Counted from the stretch's first letter, positions 1 to 8,106 are shown. The stretch: DNA of 64,000 bases from Croceicoccus marinus (GCF_001661675.2 NZ_CP019602.1:2629501-2693500); one strand, 5' to 3'. The notes: generated by a model from the sequence alone, not told the origin. Translations and numbers: made by a program.

Positions 1-696
1 GCGCTGGCCGAGCACGAAATAGCCGAGCGCGACCAGCGGCGAATGGAGCGCCACCTGAAGGAGGCCCATCTTCCCGCCGGCAAGACCGTCGACACCTTCG
101 CGTTCGATGCCGTGCCGATGATCTCCAGGGCGCAGGTCATGGCCCTGTGCGCAGGTGACGGATGGCTCGAACAGGGCGCCAATCTGATCCTGTTCGGACC
201 ACCAGGCGGCGGCAAGACGCATCTGGCTTCCGCCATCGGCCTTGCTCTTGTGGAAAATGGCTGGCGGGTGCTGTTCACACGAACATCCGATCTTGTGCAG
301 CGGCTTCAGGTCGCACGCCGCGAACTTGCGCTGGAATCCGCGTTGGCGAAGCTCGATAAATACCATCTGCTGGTGCTCGACGACTTCGCCTACGTCAGCC
401 GCGACCAGGCCGAAACCTCGGTCCTGTTCGAACTGATCAGCGCCCGATACGAAAGACGCTCACTGCTCATCACCGCCAACCAGCCCTTCGGCGAATGGAA
501 CCGGGTCTTCCCCGATCCCGCCATGACGCTCGCCGCTGTCGACAGGCTCGTTCATCACGCGACGATCTTTGAGATGAACGTCGAAAGCTATCGACGAAAA
601 ACCGCTGAAACCCGGCGCTCAGGACCAGGACGACCCGCAGCGTTCACAACGCCAAAGGTCCTGGAGGCCGTCCGCGACAATCAGGACGACCGATAA
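1..696 (+). CDS. istB: IS21-family helper ATPase IstB, 5' end outside window
   Basis: This is the AAA+ ATPase that assists the IS21 transposase IstA in target selection. The frame is open from base 1, so the true start lies left of the window; the first internal ATG is at 43. About 231 residues are visible, close to the usual 250 of IstB. The P-loop GPPGGGKT is near residue 66 of the visible frame, and Walker B (LLVLDDF) about 55 residues later. The typical 'ITANQPFGEW' segment and a basic C-terminal tail follow. The partner istA should be upstream, outside the window. No IS21 right end was recognised, because the next element begins within about 10 bases of the stop codon. Confidence 0.9.
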   Translation, partial: ALAEHEIAERDQRRMERHLKEAHLPAGKTVDTFAFDAVPMISRAQVMALCAGDGWLEQGANLILFGPPGGGKTHLASAIGLALVENGWRVLFTRTSDLVQRLQVARRELALESALAKLDKYHLLVLDDFAYVSRDQAETSVLFELISARYERRSLLITANQPFGEWNRVFPDPAMTLAAVDRLVHHATIFEMNVESYRRKTAETRRSGPGRPAAFTTPKVLEAVRDNQDDR

Positions 697-804
697 ACCT
701 TGCCGCATTGCCTCGCCAGAAATGCTCCTTTGAAATGAGTGTTGCCTCATCGGAAATGTTCTCGAGCCAGCGGCGTCGGGAGAATCAGAATGAGGAAGGT
801 GAGC

Positions 805-2349
805 ATGGCAACACGGGAGGAGTTGATCTCGGCGGTCCGAGATCGATATCGGTCAGCAGGGCGCGGGGAAAAGAGCCGCATACTCGATGAATTTGTCCGG
901 ATCACAGGCCATTGCCGCAAGCATGGGATGCGTCTGATGCGAGCAGAGCGGGCCGCGCGCCAAAGCTCTCGTCCTGGTCAACGCATTTACAATGATGCGG
1001 TCCGTGAGGCGCTGACGGTGCTGTGGGAGGCCTCCGACCGGATCTGTTCGAAACGATTGAAGGTGATGATTCCGATTTTGGTGCGCGCGATGGAACGCAG
1101 CGGTCATCTAGAGCTCGACAGTGAAGTGAAAGAGCGACTGTTGCAGATGAGCCCGGCGACGATCGACCGCGCCTTGAAGGATCGCCGCGCGACGGCGACG
1201 GGCGCCCCGCGGCGCCGGACTGCCGGTCAATCCGCCCTACGGCGTAGTATCCCTATCCGGACATTCGACGACTGGGACGATCCGGCGCCCGGTCATTTTG
1301 AGGCGGATCTGGTCTCGCATAGCGGGCCAGTGGCGAAAGGAAGCTTTGCACAAACACTGGTTTTGACGGATATCGCCACCGGCTGGACCGAATGCGCGCC
1401 ACTGTTGTTCCGCGAGCAAAATTTACTTGTGGCGGTGCTCAACGAATTGCGCGGACAGCTGCCGATGGTGGTGCTTGGCTTCGACACCGACAATGACAGC
1501 GTCTTCCTCAATCCGACGGTGCGCGACTGGTGCGCGGCGAACTCAATCACCTTCACCCGTTGCCGACCCTACCGCAAGAATGACCAGGCTTGGGTCGAAC
1601 AGAAAAATGGGGCCATTGTGCGCCGCATAGTGGGTTATCGCCGCTTCGAGGGTATCGCGGCGACCAGCGTGTTGGCCGAACTGTATGCTTTGCAACGGTT
1701 TTACGGGAACTTCTTCCAGCCATCCTTCAAGCTCGCGGAAAAGCGCCGCGACGGCGCTAAGGTGACGAAACGATATCATACGCCAGCGACGCCAGCCCAA
1801 CGCCTGATCGATGACCCCAGGACGACCGATGCCGTTCGCGCTCAGCTCGCCGAAACACTGGAACGCCTGGATCCCGTGAAGTTGCTGCGCCAAATCCGCG
1901 ACTGTCAGGAGCGGCTTGTCGTGCTGGCCGACAAACCCGGCGAGGCCGTCGTGGCGAATGACACAACGCTTGATCAGTTCTTTGCGGGTTTGCGGACTGC
2001 CTGGCAGGTCGGAGAGGCAAGACCAACGGCTCGAGCAAAACCGCAACCCAAGCGCGGTCGACGCCGGCCGGACCCGGTGGTGGCCGTCACAGATCAGCTC
2101 CACGCCTGGTATCAGGCCGAGCCATGGCGGACAGGGCGCGAACTTATGGAACGTTTGCAGCGGGAGCACCCTGGCCAATATCCAGACAAGCTTTTGCGGA
2201 CCATTCAGCGCCGCCTCAAGATATGGCGAGCCGATGAAGCACAGCGCCTGGTCTTCGGCCCCCGGACCGAGACTGGCGAAATTTTTGCACATGTGGGGCG
2301 AGAGCCGGCTGCGCTACGCTCCGCCGGCTCTCGCCCCACATTCCCTTAA
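805..2349 (+). CDS. DDE integrase-type transposase (514 aa)
   Basis: This transposase has an integrase catalytic core (rve fold). The probable catalytic triad is Asp168 (HFEADLV), Asp227 or Asp229 (GFDTDND) and Glu265 (AWVEQKNG). The ATG is chosen because AGGAAGG sits 6 bases upstream; an earlier in-frame ATG at 739 lies inside the left terminal repeat. The N-terminal 140 residues look like DNA-binding helices, and the C-terminus is basic. The second acidic motif is unusual: most relatives have DNGSEF, whereas here it is DTDNDSVF. The last 19 codons are encoded by a perfect hairpin (2292-2340), so the C-terminus may be shaped by DNA or RNA structure rather than protein function. It appears intact. 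Confidence 0.85.
   Translation: MATREELISAVRDRYRSAGRGEKSRILDEFVRITGHCRKHGMRLMRAERAARQSSRPGQRIYNDAVREALTVLWEASDRICSKRLKVMIPILVRAMERSGHLELDSEVKERLLQMSPATIDRALKDRRATATGAPRRRTAGQSALRRSIPIRTFDDWDDPAPGHFEADLVSHSGPVAKGSFAQTLVLTDIATGWTECAPLLFREQNLLVAVLNELRGQLPMVVLGFDTDNDSVFLNPTVRDWCAANSITFTRCRPYRKNDQAWVEQKNGAIVRRIVGYRRFEGIAATSVLAELYALQRFYGNFFQPSFKLAEKRRDGAKVTKRYHTPATPAQRLIDDPRTTDAVRAQLAETLERLDPVKLLRQIRDCQERLVVLADKPGEAVVANDTTLDQFFAGLRTAWQVGEARPTARAKPQPKRGRRRPDPVVAVTDQLHAWYQAEPWRTGRELMERLQREHPGQYPDKLLRTIQRRLKIWRADEAQRLVFGPRTETGEIFAHVGREPAALRSAGSRPTFP
2292..2340. repeat. Perfect 18-bp inverted repeat inside transposase 3' end
   Basis: The arms 2292-2309 and 2323-2340 are exact reverse complements separated by 13 bases. 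The hairpin overlaps the last codons of the transposase gene and is followed by TTCCCTTAAT. It could be a terminator for either strand, or a transposon-end structure. Confidence 0.8.
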
Positions 2350-2494
2350 TCTGGCTGACGGAATACAAGACTGCTAAGGGAACATTTAGGTGAGGCAACC
2401 GAAACATCGGTCGGGAACATCTCTCCGTGAGGCAATACGTCTTCTCACCCAGATCGTCGCGCCACACATTCCGCTTTTGGCCAGAAGTGTCGCA

Positions 2495-2562
2495 AAGCTG
2501 CCAGTCCGCTTTCGGGAAGCTCACCAACCGGTCGAAATGACCGGAACGGGTGATGGGGTGGA
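2495..2562 (+). repeat. Dispersed intergenic repeat, copy A
   Basis: This stretch matches 5370-5430 over about 60 bases with scattered mismatches: AAGCTGCC..TCCGCTTTCGGGAAG..C.CCAACCGGTCG..ATGACC...A..GGG. The IS1111-type element begins within or directly after it. Its function is unknown; similar short intergenic repeats occur in sphingomonads as far as I recall. Confidence 0.6.
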
Positions 2563-2626
2563 CGCCCCCCGGCGGCATCGATGTGCCATGGTGGAGGTGT
2601 TGATCACCACCATTAAGGAGGCGTCC

Positions 2627-3664
2627 ATGTCGGAAGTTAGCACGATTGGGTTGGATATCGGGAAGACTGTTTTTCATGCGCACGGGGCGGATGCGAGCGG
2701 ACGGATGATATTCAGCAGGCGGCTTACCCGGGCCAGACTGCTTGCGTTCTTCGCCGATCAACCGCGCTGCCTTGTTGCGCTGGAGGCATGCGGGGGCGCG
2801 CATCACTGGGCGCGGGAGCTGGCTTCGCTCGGCCATGACGTGCGGCTGATCCCGCCTGCCTATGTAAAGCCGTTCGTAAAGCGCTCCAAGAACGATGCTG
2901 CGGATGCGGAAGCGATCTGCGAGGCAGCGCAGCGACCCAGCATGCGCTATGCAGCGATCAAGACCGAAGCGCAGCAGGCCGCGGGCATGGTGTTCCGCAC
3001 CCGCGATCTTCTGGTGCGTCAGCGCACCCAGCTGATCAATGCGATCCGCGGGCATCTGACCGAGTTTGGATGGGTAGCGCCCAAGGGACCTTCGCATATA
3101 TCGGTGCTGGCCGGTTTGCTTGACGAGAGTGAAGAGCTCGGCGCCTCGCTTCCCGAAGCGGCACGGACGATGTTTGTCGTCATGACCGAACAGCTCGAGC
3201 AATTGAACAAGCAGATCGCACTGCTCGATAAAGAGATCGCAAGACGTGCCCGCGAGGATGCATCGGCTCGCCAGCTTATGACCATCCCCGGCATCGGCCC
3301 GATCACCGCAATCGCGATCCTCGCTCTCGCGCCGCCGCCCGAGAGCTTTGCCAAGGGCCGCGACTTCGCAGCCTGGCTAGGGCTTACCCCAAGGCAGCAC
3401 TCGAGTGGGGGCAAGGAGAAGCTCGGTTCGATCTCGAAGATGGGCGAGCGCACGCTTCGACGATTGCTGATCATCGGTAGCAGCGCGGTCGTGCTTCATG
3501 CCAGCAAGCGCGGCGCACCGGCAGGATCGTGGCTGGAGCAGATGATGGCAAGGAAGCCGCGCATGCTGGTAACGGTCGCCCTGGCGAACAAGACAGCGCG
3601 GATCGTGTGGGCCGTGCTCACGAAGAACGAAGAATACAAAGCTCCGGTCGCAGCTGCGGCATAG
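2627..3664 (+). CDS. IS110-family (IS1111 group) transposase, DEDD recombinase
   Basis: This 345-residue protein has an N-terminal RuvC-like DEDD domain (Asp10 in GLDIGK, Glu53 in ALEACG, Asp90 and Asp93 in KNDAADAEAI). The C-terminal Tnp_IS116/IS110/IS902 domain contains the hairpin motif 'TIPGIGPITA' and the 'GLTPRQHSSGGKEKLG' serine region. The start is set by AAGGAGG 5 bases upstream; the frame is open further upstream but without an SD. Family members act with an element-encoded guide RNA. The gene looks full-length and intact. Confidence 0.93.
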   Translation: MSEVSTIGLDIGKTVFHAHGADASGRMIFSRRLTRARLLAFFADQPRCLVALEACGGAHHWARELASLGHDVRLIPPAYVKPFVKRSKNDAADAEAICEAAQRPSMRYAAIKTEAQQAAGMVFRTRDLLVRQRTQLINAIRGHLTEFGWVAPKGPSHISVLAGLLDESEELGASLPEAARTMFVVMTEQLEQLNKQIALLDKEIARRAREDASARQLMTIPGIGPITAIAILALAPPPESFAKGRDFAAWLGLTPRQHSSGGKEKLGSISKMGERTLRRLLIIGSSAVVLHASKRGAPAGSWLEQMMARKPRMLVTVALANKTARIVWAVLTKNEEYKAPVAAAA

Positions 3665-3903
3665 CCGCAAGCGGACCAGAGGTCGTCGGTAGAGGCAAAA
3701 GATCGAAGGAGGGTATGGCACCACAGTCGGCGAGACGGGGCCGGAAGAACCAGGGCTTTCCACTGTGCCACGAGCACGCCGTGGGTGATGTGGTTCCGGT
3801 CCGCGAACTCCCATACGGGCCAGCGGCTAGACCGCATCAACAGGCCGGACAGATGGCAGCATCCGACTACCGCCGATACCCGAATTTACCGCTTGCTTCT
3901 TCA
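3665..3903 (+). ncRNA. Candidate seeker/bridge RNA region of the IS1111-type element
   Basis: About 240 bases lie between the transposase stop and the right subterminal repeat and hold no convincing gene. In IS1111-group elements the guide RNA that pairs with target and donor DNA is known to be encoded in this downstream segment. The position is the only evidence here; promoter, ends and guide loops were not resolved by eye. The region is GC-rich with several short inverted repeats. Confidence 0.4.
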
Positions 3904-3944
3904 GGGGCGCCCACAGATGGAAAGCTGCCGTTATCCATCTCTTA

Positions 3945-4898
3945 GAGTCTGATTCAAAACTAACCGATGTGATTTCATAGCCTTGTGATGCGGCGCGTGA
4001 GGAGCTGGATCGATGCGATGAACAGCCACGCGGTTGCCGAGGCGATGGTCTGCTCGAAGTCCTTTGCGAGACGCCGGTTTCGGTTGAGCCATGCCAAAGT
4101 GCGCTCGACAGCCCAGCGGCGTGGGAGAACCACAAAGCCCTTTGCTTTGTCGGACCGTTTGACGATTTCGATGGTCCACTTACCAACCCTGCGCAACGCC
4201 TGACGGAGCTTGTCGCCAGCATATCCGCCATCGGCGAAGACATGCCGTAGCCACGGGAAGCGATGGATGATTTCGGCGAGCACCAGCGGTGCGCCATCAC
4301 GATCCTGGATGTCGGCGGTGTGGATTACCGCATGAACGAGATTTCCATCGGTGTCGGTGAGGATGTGGCGCTTGCGTCCCTTGATCTTCTTGCCTGCGTC
4401 ATAGCCCCGTGGGCCGCCACTTTCCGTGGTTTTGACGCTCTGGCTGTCGATCACTCCGGCGCTTGGCGACGCCTCGCGGCCTACAGCTTCGCGCCCGATC
4501 AGCAACAGGACATGATTGAGCGACAGCCACAGCCTGTTATCACGCCACAGGTAGAACCAGCGCCGCACCGTCGAGACTGGCGGAAAGCAGGGCGGTAGCA
4601 TCCGCCATGGCAGTCCGCCCCGCAGCAGATACAGGATCGCTTCGACAATCCGCCGCAGCGGCCACTTGCGAGGGCGGCCAACATGAGAAGGTGGCGGGAA
4701 GAACGGCTCCAGCACCGCCCATTCGGCATCGGTCAAATCACTTGGCAATGCCAGTTCCGCGCGGGCATACAGTGCGCGAGTGGTGTCGGTCCACATCGTT
4801 GATTTCCTTTGGTTCGTTGCAAAACCGCTGAATCAACGACTTGGGTAAGCGTCAAGCTAACCAGCTGATACCACTCAACTTAATTTCGGATCAGGCTC
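3945..4898 (-). mobile_element. IS5-family insertion sequence with TTA target duplication
   Basis: The inverted ends GAGTCTGATTC (3945-3955) and GATCAGGCTC (4889-4898, reverse complement GAGCCTGATC) enclose one transposase gene. TTA occurs directly outside both ends (3942-3944 and 4899-4901), a 3-bp duplication of the TNA type used by the IS1031 group of IS5. The right-hand TTA is also the stop codon of the neighbouring lipoprotein gene, so the insertion landed exactly on that stop without damaging the protein. Confidence 0.88.
3975..4796 (-). CDS. IS5-family transposase (273 aa)
   Basis: A DDE transposase in a single frame. It has an N-terminal DUF4096-type DNA-binding part ('LTDAEWAVLEPFFPP'). 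The catalytic residues appear to be Asp117 (GVIDSQSVK), Asp189 (FADGGYAG) and Glu231 (WAVERTLAW). The C-terminal Y-[2]-R-[3]-E-[6]-K signature region is represented by 'WAVERTLAWLNRNRRL'. Length is normal for IS1031-like elements, and no frameshift is seen, so it is likely active or recently active. Confidence 0.93.
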   Translation of the reverse strand: MWTDTTRALYARAELALPSDLTDAEWAVLEPFFPPPSHVGRPRKWPLRRIVEAILYLLRGGLPWRMLPPCFPPVSTVRRWFYLWRDNRLWLSLNHVLLLIGREAVGREASPSAGVIDSQSVKTTESGGPRGYDAGKKIKGRKRHILTDTDGNLVHAVIHTADIQDRDGAPLVLAEIIHRFPWLRHVFADGGYAGDKLRQALRRVGKWTIEIVKRSDKAKGFVVLPRRWAVERTLAWLNRNRRLAKDFEQTIASATAWLFIASIQLLTRRITRL

Positions 4899-5291
4899 TT
4901 AGATTGGCCGAAACCAACCTTTTGTGCACCCAGTCGCGCGGCAATCCTCGATAGTCAAATTGTAACGCCCATCATCGAAATACCAGAGGGTAACTTGAGC
5001 AGATTTCTGTCCATCGATCTGACATTGTCCGAGATATAGTGACGAATGAGTTGACCTATGATCGGCTTCTTCAACGAGTGTCGCTCGCCCTTCGCAAAGC
5101 AGCGATGACTTGAGCTTATCGGCCTTGGACCGTGTGAGCATCTGTCGGTTGCCCCCACTATCCAAAAGATAACAATTCTCTGAGGTCGAGCAGCGCGAGA
5201 TAGCCTCTCGAACCTTCACTTCTGTCGGTCGATTGTCCGCGCATCCGGCCAGCGTAAAGGCCAAGATGCACGTGAAAAGCAGTCTATTCAT
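4899..5291 (-). CDS. Small hypothetical lipoprotein
   Basis: This 130-residue protein starts with a short signal peptide ending in the lipobox LAGC (Cys17), so it should be lipidated and exported. The mature part has four to five further cysteines, which suggests disulfides in the periplasm. I do not recognise a family. The stop codon coincides with the target duplication of the adjacent IS5 element. The base composition is less GC-rich than the core genome, in keeping with acquired DNA. Confidence 0.7.
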   Translation of the reverse strand: MNRLLFTCILAFTLAGCADNRPTEVKVREAISRCSTSENCYLLDSGGNRQMLTRSKADKLKSSLLCEGRATLVEEADHRSTHSSLYLGQCQIDGQKSAQVTLWYFDDGRYNLTIEDCRATGCTKGWFRPI

Positions 5292-5655
5292 GTTGCGAGA
5301 CTAGCGGTTCAGCCAATGACCGCAACGGGGTCGTTTGCAGACAGGCAGCTTTTAGACAGAAACCTAAGGAAGCTGCCAATCCGCTTTCGGGAAGATCGCC
5401 AACCGGTCGGGATGACCAAAATGGGGTGGATTTGCGACTGTCGACTTTTGGGCCGAAATTGTTGAAAAGCGATCATCCTTTTATCGACCGCCTCTCCCAA
5501 AATGCATCGAATTTCGGATGCGGGAGCAGCATTCTAAAAACGCATTAACGATGTTTTAGAAAAGGAAAGCTGGCAGCCGCCCTGATGGCAGCGTATTTGC
5601 AACGCCGAGCCTGCCAAATTAGCATCCGGTCAGTCACGCAGGCGATTGGAGGGTT
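5292..5655. other. Intergenic stretch with dispersed repeats, no gene seen
   Basis: The stretch contains GACCGCAACGGGGTCGTTTGC (inverted ACGGGGTCGTT-type motif, about 5321-5341), repeat copy B at 5370-5430, and a segment 'CGACTTTTGGGCCGAAATTG' near 5443-5462. A related version of that segment occurs just before copy A ('CCGCTTTTGGCCAGAAGTG'). No open frame with coding character was seen. The promoter of the following membrane-protein gene is probably here, but no clear -35/-10 pair was identified. Confidence 0.5.
5370..5430 (+). repeat. Dispersed intergenic repeat, copy B
   Basis: This stretch is homologous to 2495-2562 and shares the core CCAACCGGTCG and TCCGCTTTCGGGAAG. A degenerate relative of the neighbouring segment appears at 6836-6870 (GACCGAAACCGGTCGTTTGC...GGCAGCTTTT compared with 5321-5353). 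Confidence 0.6.
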
Positions 5656-6672
5656 ATGACGGCCCAAATCGGTAATGATGTCGACCGTAGGCAGATTGCC
5701 TGGAAGATTTTACCCTTCGCCATCGTTGCACTGGCAGGAGTAGCGGTGCGAACGCCGTTCGCGACGAGCCATCCGCTCGTGGCCCTGCTTCTGTTTCTCT
5801 GGATCGTCGCGGATGCACTGATGCTGTCGCTCATTGCTCGATCTTCGGGAAAGCCGACCAGCAAAGCCGTTTTGGCGGTGCTGGCCGGGGCAAGCTTAAC
5901 CGTCTGGCTCGTTTCGCCTCCGCCAATACGGGAAGCGCTACTCGACATGCCGATCTTGATATTGGCGATGGCGGTCGTCGTTCTGGCTCATGTTATCTGC
6001 GCTATGGCTCGAGCTAGGCGGATCGTGAACCGGGAGGGCATCGCCTGTAAGGAAAGGTGGGTGTCTGCCGCTTCGCAGTTCCTTCCTCCCGCATTGGTCC
6101 GACTGGCCGTGGCGGAGATAACTGTGCTTCAAATGGCACTTTTCCGCTGGGGCGGGCCGGCTGACGTGCCGCGAGACGCCCGAGCCTTTGGTTACCATAA
6201 ACACCTGACGCCGATGTGCGTGACGCTACTGATCCTGTCGGCAATCGAGGTAGCAGTCTATCATCTCCTTCTCGGCCATTGGAGCCGCACCGCCACGATC
6301 GTAATGTTCATTCTGAGCGACGTGGGGTTCGTGTATCTAGTCGGCCTCATCAAGTCGTTTCGCTTCAGGCCGGTGTTGCTGACGCCCGAAGGTGTCCGCG
6401 TACGGGCTGGCTTCCTGATCGACCAGCTTGTGCCACTCGACGCGATCGCCGCTATCGAGGGTACGTTTACCGGCGATGAAGTACGGGACAAGACCACCCT
6501 CAACGCGGCGTTGCTTGCCTGGCCGAATGTCATGCTGCGGTTGAACCGTTCGCTGCCGCGTCGTACATTTCTGAAGAAGCGCCCTCCCTTCGTCCGTGTC
6601 GCGTTCCGCTTGGACGATCCTGAGCAGTTCATACGTCTATTGGAATGCAGGCTCGGCTTGCGCGCCCGGTAG
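5656..6672 (+). CDS. Hypothetical polytopic membrane protein with PH-like C-terminus
   Basis: A 338-residue protein of unknown function. The N-terminal 230 residues contain about six hydrophobic segments (around residues 17-35, 41-60, 71-90, 98-118, 190-210 and 218-238). The C-terminal 100 residues are soluble and start with 'LLTPEGVRVRAGFLIDQLVPLDAIAAIEG', a pattern typical of bacterial PH-like domains attached to membrane segments. GGAGGG lies 4-9 bases upstream of the ATG. It is transcribed alone inside the accessory region. Confidence 0.75.
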   Translation: MTAQIGNDVDRRQIAWKILPFAIVALAGVAVRTPFATSHPLVALLLFLWIVADALMLSLIARSSGKPTSKAVLAVLAGASLTVWLVSPPPIREALLDMPILILAMAVVVLAHVICAMARARRIVNREGIACKERWVSAASQFLPPALVRLAVAEITVLQMALFRWGGPADVPRDARAFGYHKHLTPMCVTLLILSAIEVAVYHLLLGHWSRTATIVMFILSDVGFVYLVGLIKSFRFRPVLLTPEGVRVRAGFLIDQLVPLDAIAAIEGTFTGDEVRDKTTLNAALLAWPNVMLRLNRSLPRRTFLKKRPPFVRVAFRLDDPEQFIRLLECRLGLRAR

Positions 6673-6934
6673 GGGAGATACTTCCCGCAAACAAAGGTTT
6701 CTCCGGGCAGGGTCGTATCCCCAAAACCTGTCCTCAATTTCATTTTCCTGAAACGGTTCGTTGTACAGGGTGAAATCGGACTGTTGCAGGTCAACGGAAC
6801 GGCCGGTTTCGCGGCGCCGCGCCGAGCTACTAGATGACCGAAACCGGTCGTTTGCTGCCGGGCAGCTTTTGGCGCTGCCCAGAATGCCCCTGATGGCGAG
6901 TTGGGGGTGGGGCGCTGTCATATCGAGATGGCAA

Positions 6935-7051
6935 TCAGCAGCCACGCTCTCGCCGTAATCTGATTAGGTCCGCCGCTTCGAGGTGAACTTCTTCGTCTCG
7001 ATCTCCGTCTGTCGGATTAAACATCAATTTTGCAATATCGTCCCTTAAAAG
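6935..7051 (-). pseudogene. 3' part of a small gene split by IS3
   Basis: Read leftwards from the IS3 left end, the frame encodes 38 residues (LLRDDIAKLMFNPTDGD... ending LRRERGC) before TGA at 6935-6937. It joins in frame with the 60-codon 5' part at 8575-8754, giving a protein of about 98 residues if the IS is removed. No homologue was recognised. Confidence 0.6.
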
Positions 7052-7125
7052 TGTCCGTCGTCAGAACATTTGGCACAACTCGCGGCGTAAATTAGCGGAG
7101 TGCGGGCCTCGTCAGGGGATGGATG

Positions 7126-8106
7126 TTAAGCGGCGAGCTTGCGGTGTTGCAAGCGCCGATATTCGATGGTCTGTCGTTTGATCCTTTCACGCTGTTTGAT
7201 GATGGCTGGTGCCCTGCCGAAGTAGGCGTCGGCGGGCGTCACGTTGTTCAGGCTCTCGTGGTAACGTTGATTGTTGTAGTGCTCGACGAAGGCTTCGATC
7301 TGGGCCTCGAGGTCGCCGGGCAGGAAGTAGTTCTCCAGCAGGATGCGGTTCTTCAGAGTCTGGTGCCAGCGCTCGATCTTGCCCTGGGTTTGGGGATGGC
7401 ACGGTGCACCGCGCACATGACTCATCTGCTGAGCTTCGATGTATTCAGCCAGTTCGCCAGCGATGTAGCTGGGACCGTTATCGCTGAGCAGCCTGGGTTT
7501 GTGCAGCACGGTGGCGCTGTCGCAGCCCGAGGCAGCCAGCGCCATGTCCAGCGTGTCGGTGACGTCCTCGGCCCGCATGTTGGTGCACAGTTTCCAGGCG
7601 ATGATGTAGCGCGAGAAGTCGTCGAGCACGGTCGACAGATACATCCAGCCCCACCCGATGATCTTGAAGTAGGTGAAGTCGGTTTGCCACATCTCGTTCG
7701 GCCGGGTGGTCTTGGTGTGGAACTGATCGGCGGCCTTGATCACGACATAGGCCGGGCTGGTGATCAGATCATGGGCCTTCAACAGGCGGTAAACCGTGGC
7801 TTCCGACACGAAGTAGCGCTTCTCGTCGGTGAACCGCACCGCCAGCTCGCGCGGTGACAGTTCGCTGTAGTCCAGGGCCATCTCGACGATCTGGTCCTGG
7901 ATATCATCGCCGATGCGGTTCCACACCCTGGTCGGCGCCGACGGCCGATCCTCCAAGGCCTCCGGGCCGCCTTCGAGGAACCGGTCATACCAGCGGTAGA
8001 AGGTCCGACGGGCGATGCCGAGCTGGTCCAGCGTGCGTTTGGCGGGCAGGTGCGACTGCTCGACGATCCGGATGATCTCGAGCTTCTCCGAGGCGGGATA
8101 CCTCAT
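7126..8106 (-). CDS. IS3-family transposase OrfB, catalytic part
   Basis: A 326-residue protein with an N-terminal HTH_21/HTH_29-like region ('SEKLEIIRIVEQSHLPAKRTLDQLGI') and an rve integrase core carrying the DDE residues in 'WQTDFTYF', 'LLSDNGPSY' and 'GKIERWHQTLK'. The ATG overlaps the orfA stop (ATGA). The open frame continues further upstream because orfAB fusion is expected by -1 frameshifting; the upstream 75 codons are not used independently. It looks intact. Confidence 0.92.
   Translation of the reverse strand: MRYPASEKLEIIRIVEQSHLPAKRTLDQLGIARRTFYRWYDRFLEGGPEALEDRPSAPTRVWNRIGDDIQDQIVEMALDYSELSPRELAVRFTDEKRYFVSEATVYRLLKAHDLITSPAYVVIKAADQFHTKTTRPNEMWQTDFTYFKIIGWGWMYLSTVLDDFSRYIIAWKLCTNMRAEDVTDTLDMALAASGCDSATVLHKPRLLSDNGPSYIAGELAEYIEAQQMSHVRGAPCHPQTQGKIERWHQTLKNRILLENYFLPGDLEAQIEAFVEHYNNQRYHESLNNVTPADAYFGRAPAIIKQRERIKRQTIEYRRLQHRKLAA

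Larger units (their letters stand above)
704..2439 (+). mobile_element. Insertion sequence of a DDE integrase family, doubled end motifs
   Basis: The boundaries come from imperfect inverted repeats of about 25 bp. The left end reads inward as CGCATTGCCTCGCC..., and the right end in reverse complement as CGTATTGCCTCACG.... Each end carries two copies of a 20-bp motif (TTGCCTC...GGAACAT type): 708-728 and 742-761 on the left, 2379-2398 and 2414-2435 on the right, in opposite orientation. Repeated terminal motifs suggest multiple transposase binding sites, as in IS21-, Mu- or Tn552-like elements. One transposase gene fills the element. No target duplication was seen. The family assignment is uncertain, and the exact outer bases could be off by a few. 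Confidence 0.65.
2551..3917 (+). mobile_element. IS110 family, IS1111-group insertion sequence
   Basis: The element is recognised from its transposase and from subterminal inverted repeats: GTGGACGCCCC at 2558-2568 and GGGGCGCCCAC at 3904-3914 (10 of 11 pairs). IS1111-group elements have such repeats set in by about 7 bp on the left and 3 bp on the right, which places the ends near 2551 and 3917. No target duplication is expected for this family. The left flank is a dispersed repeat (copy A), consistent with the preference of these elements for repeated targets. The long non-coding part lies downstream of the transposase, as in other IS1111-group members. Confidence 0.75.

Noticed and set aside
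1..2440. istB and the following integrase gene as one IS21-type element
   Set aside because: The terminal motifs at 708-761 are oriented as the left end of the second element only, and the second protein does not resemble IstA.
7123..7857. Plus-strand frame of 244 codons within the IS3 element
   Set aside because: It is the antisense shadow of orfB.
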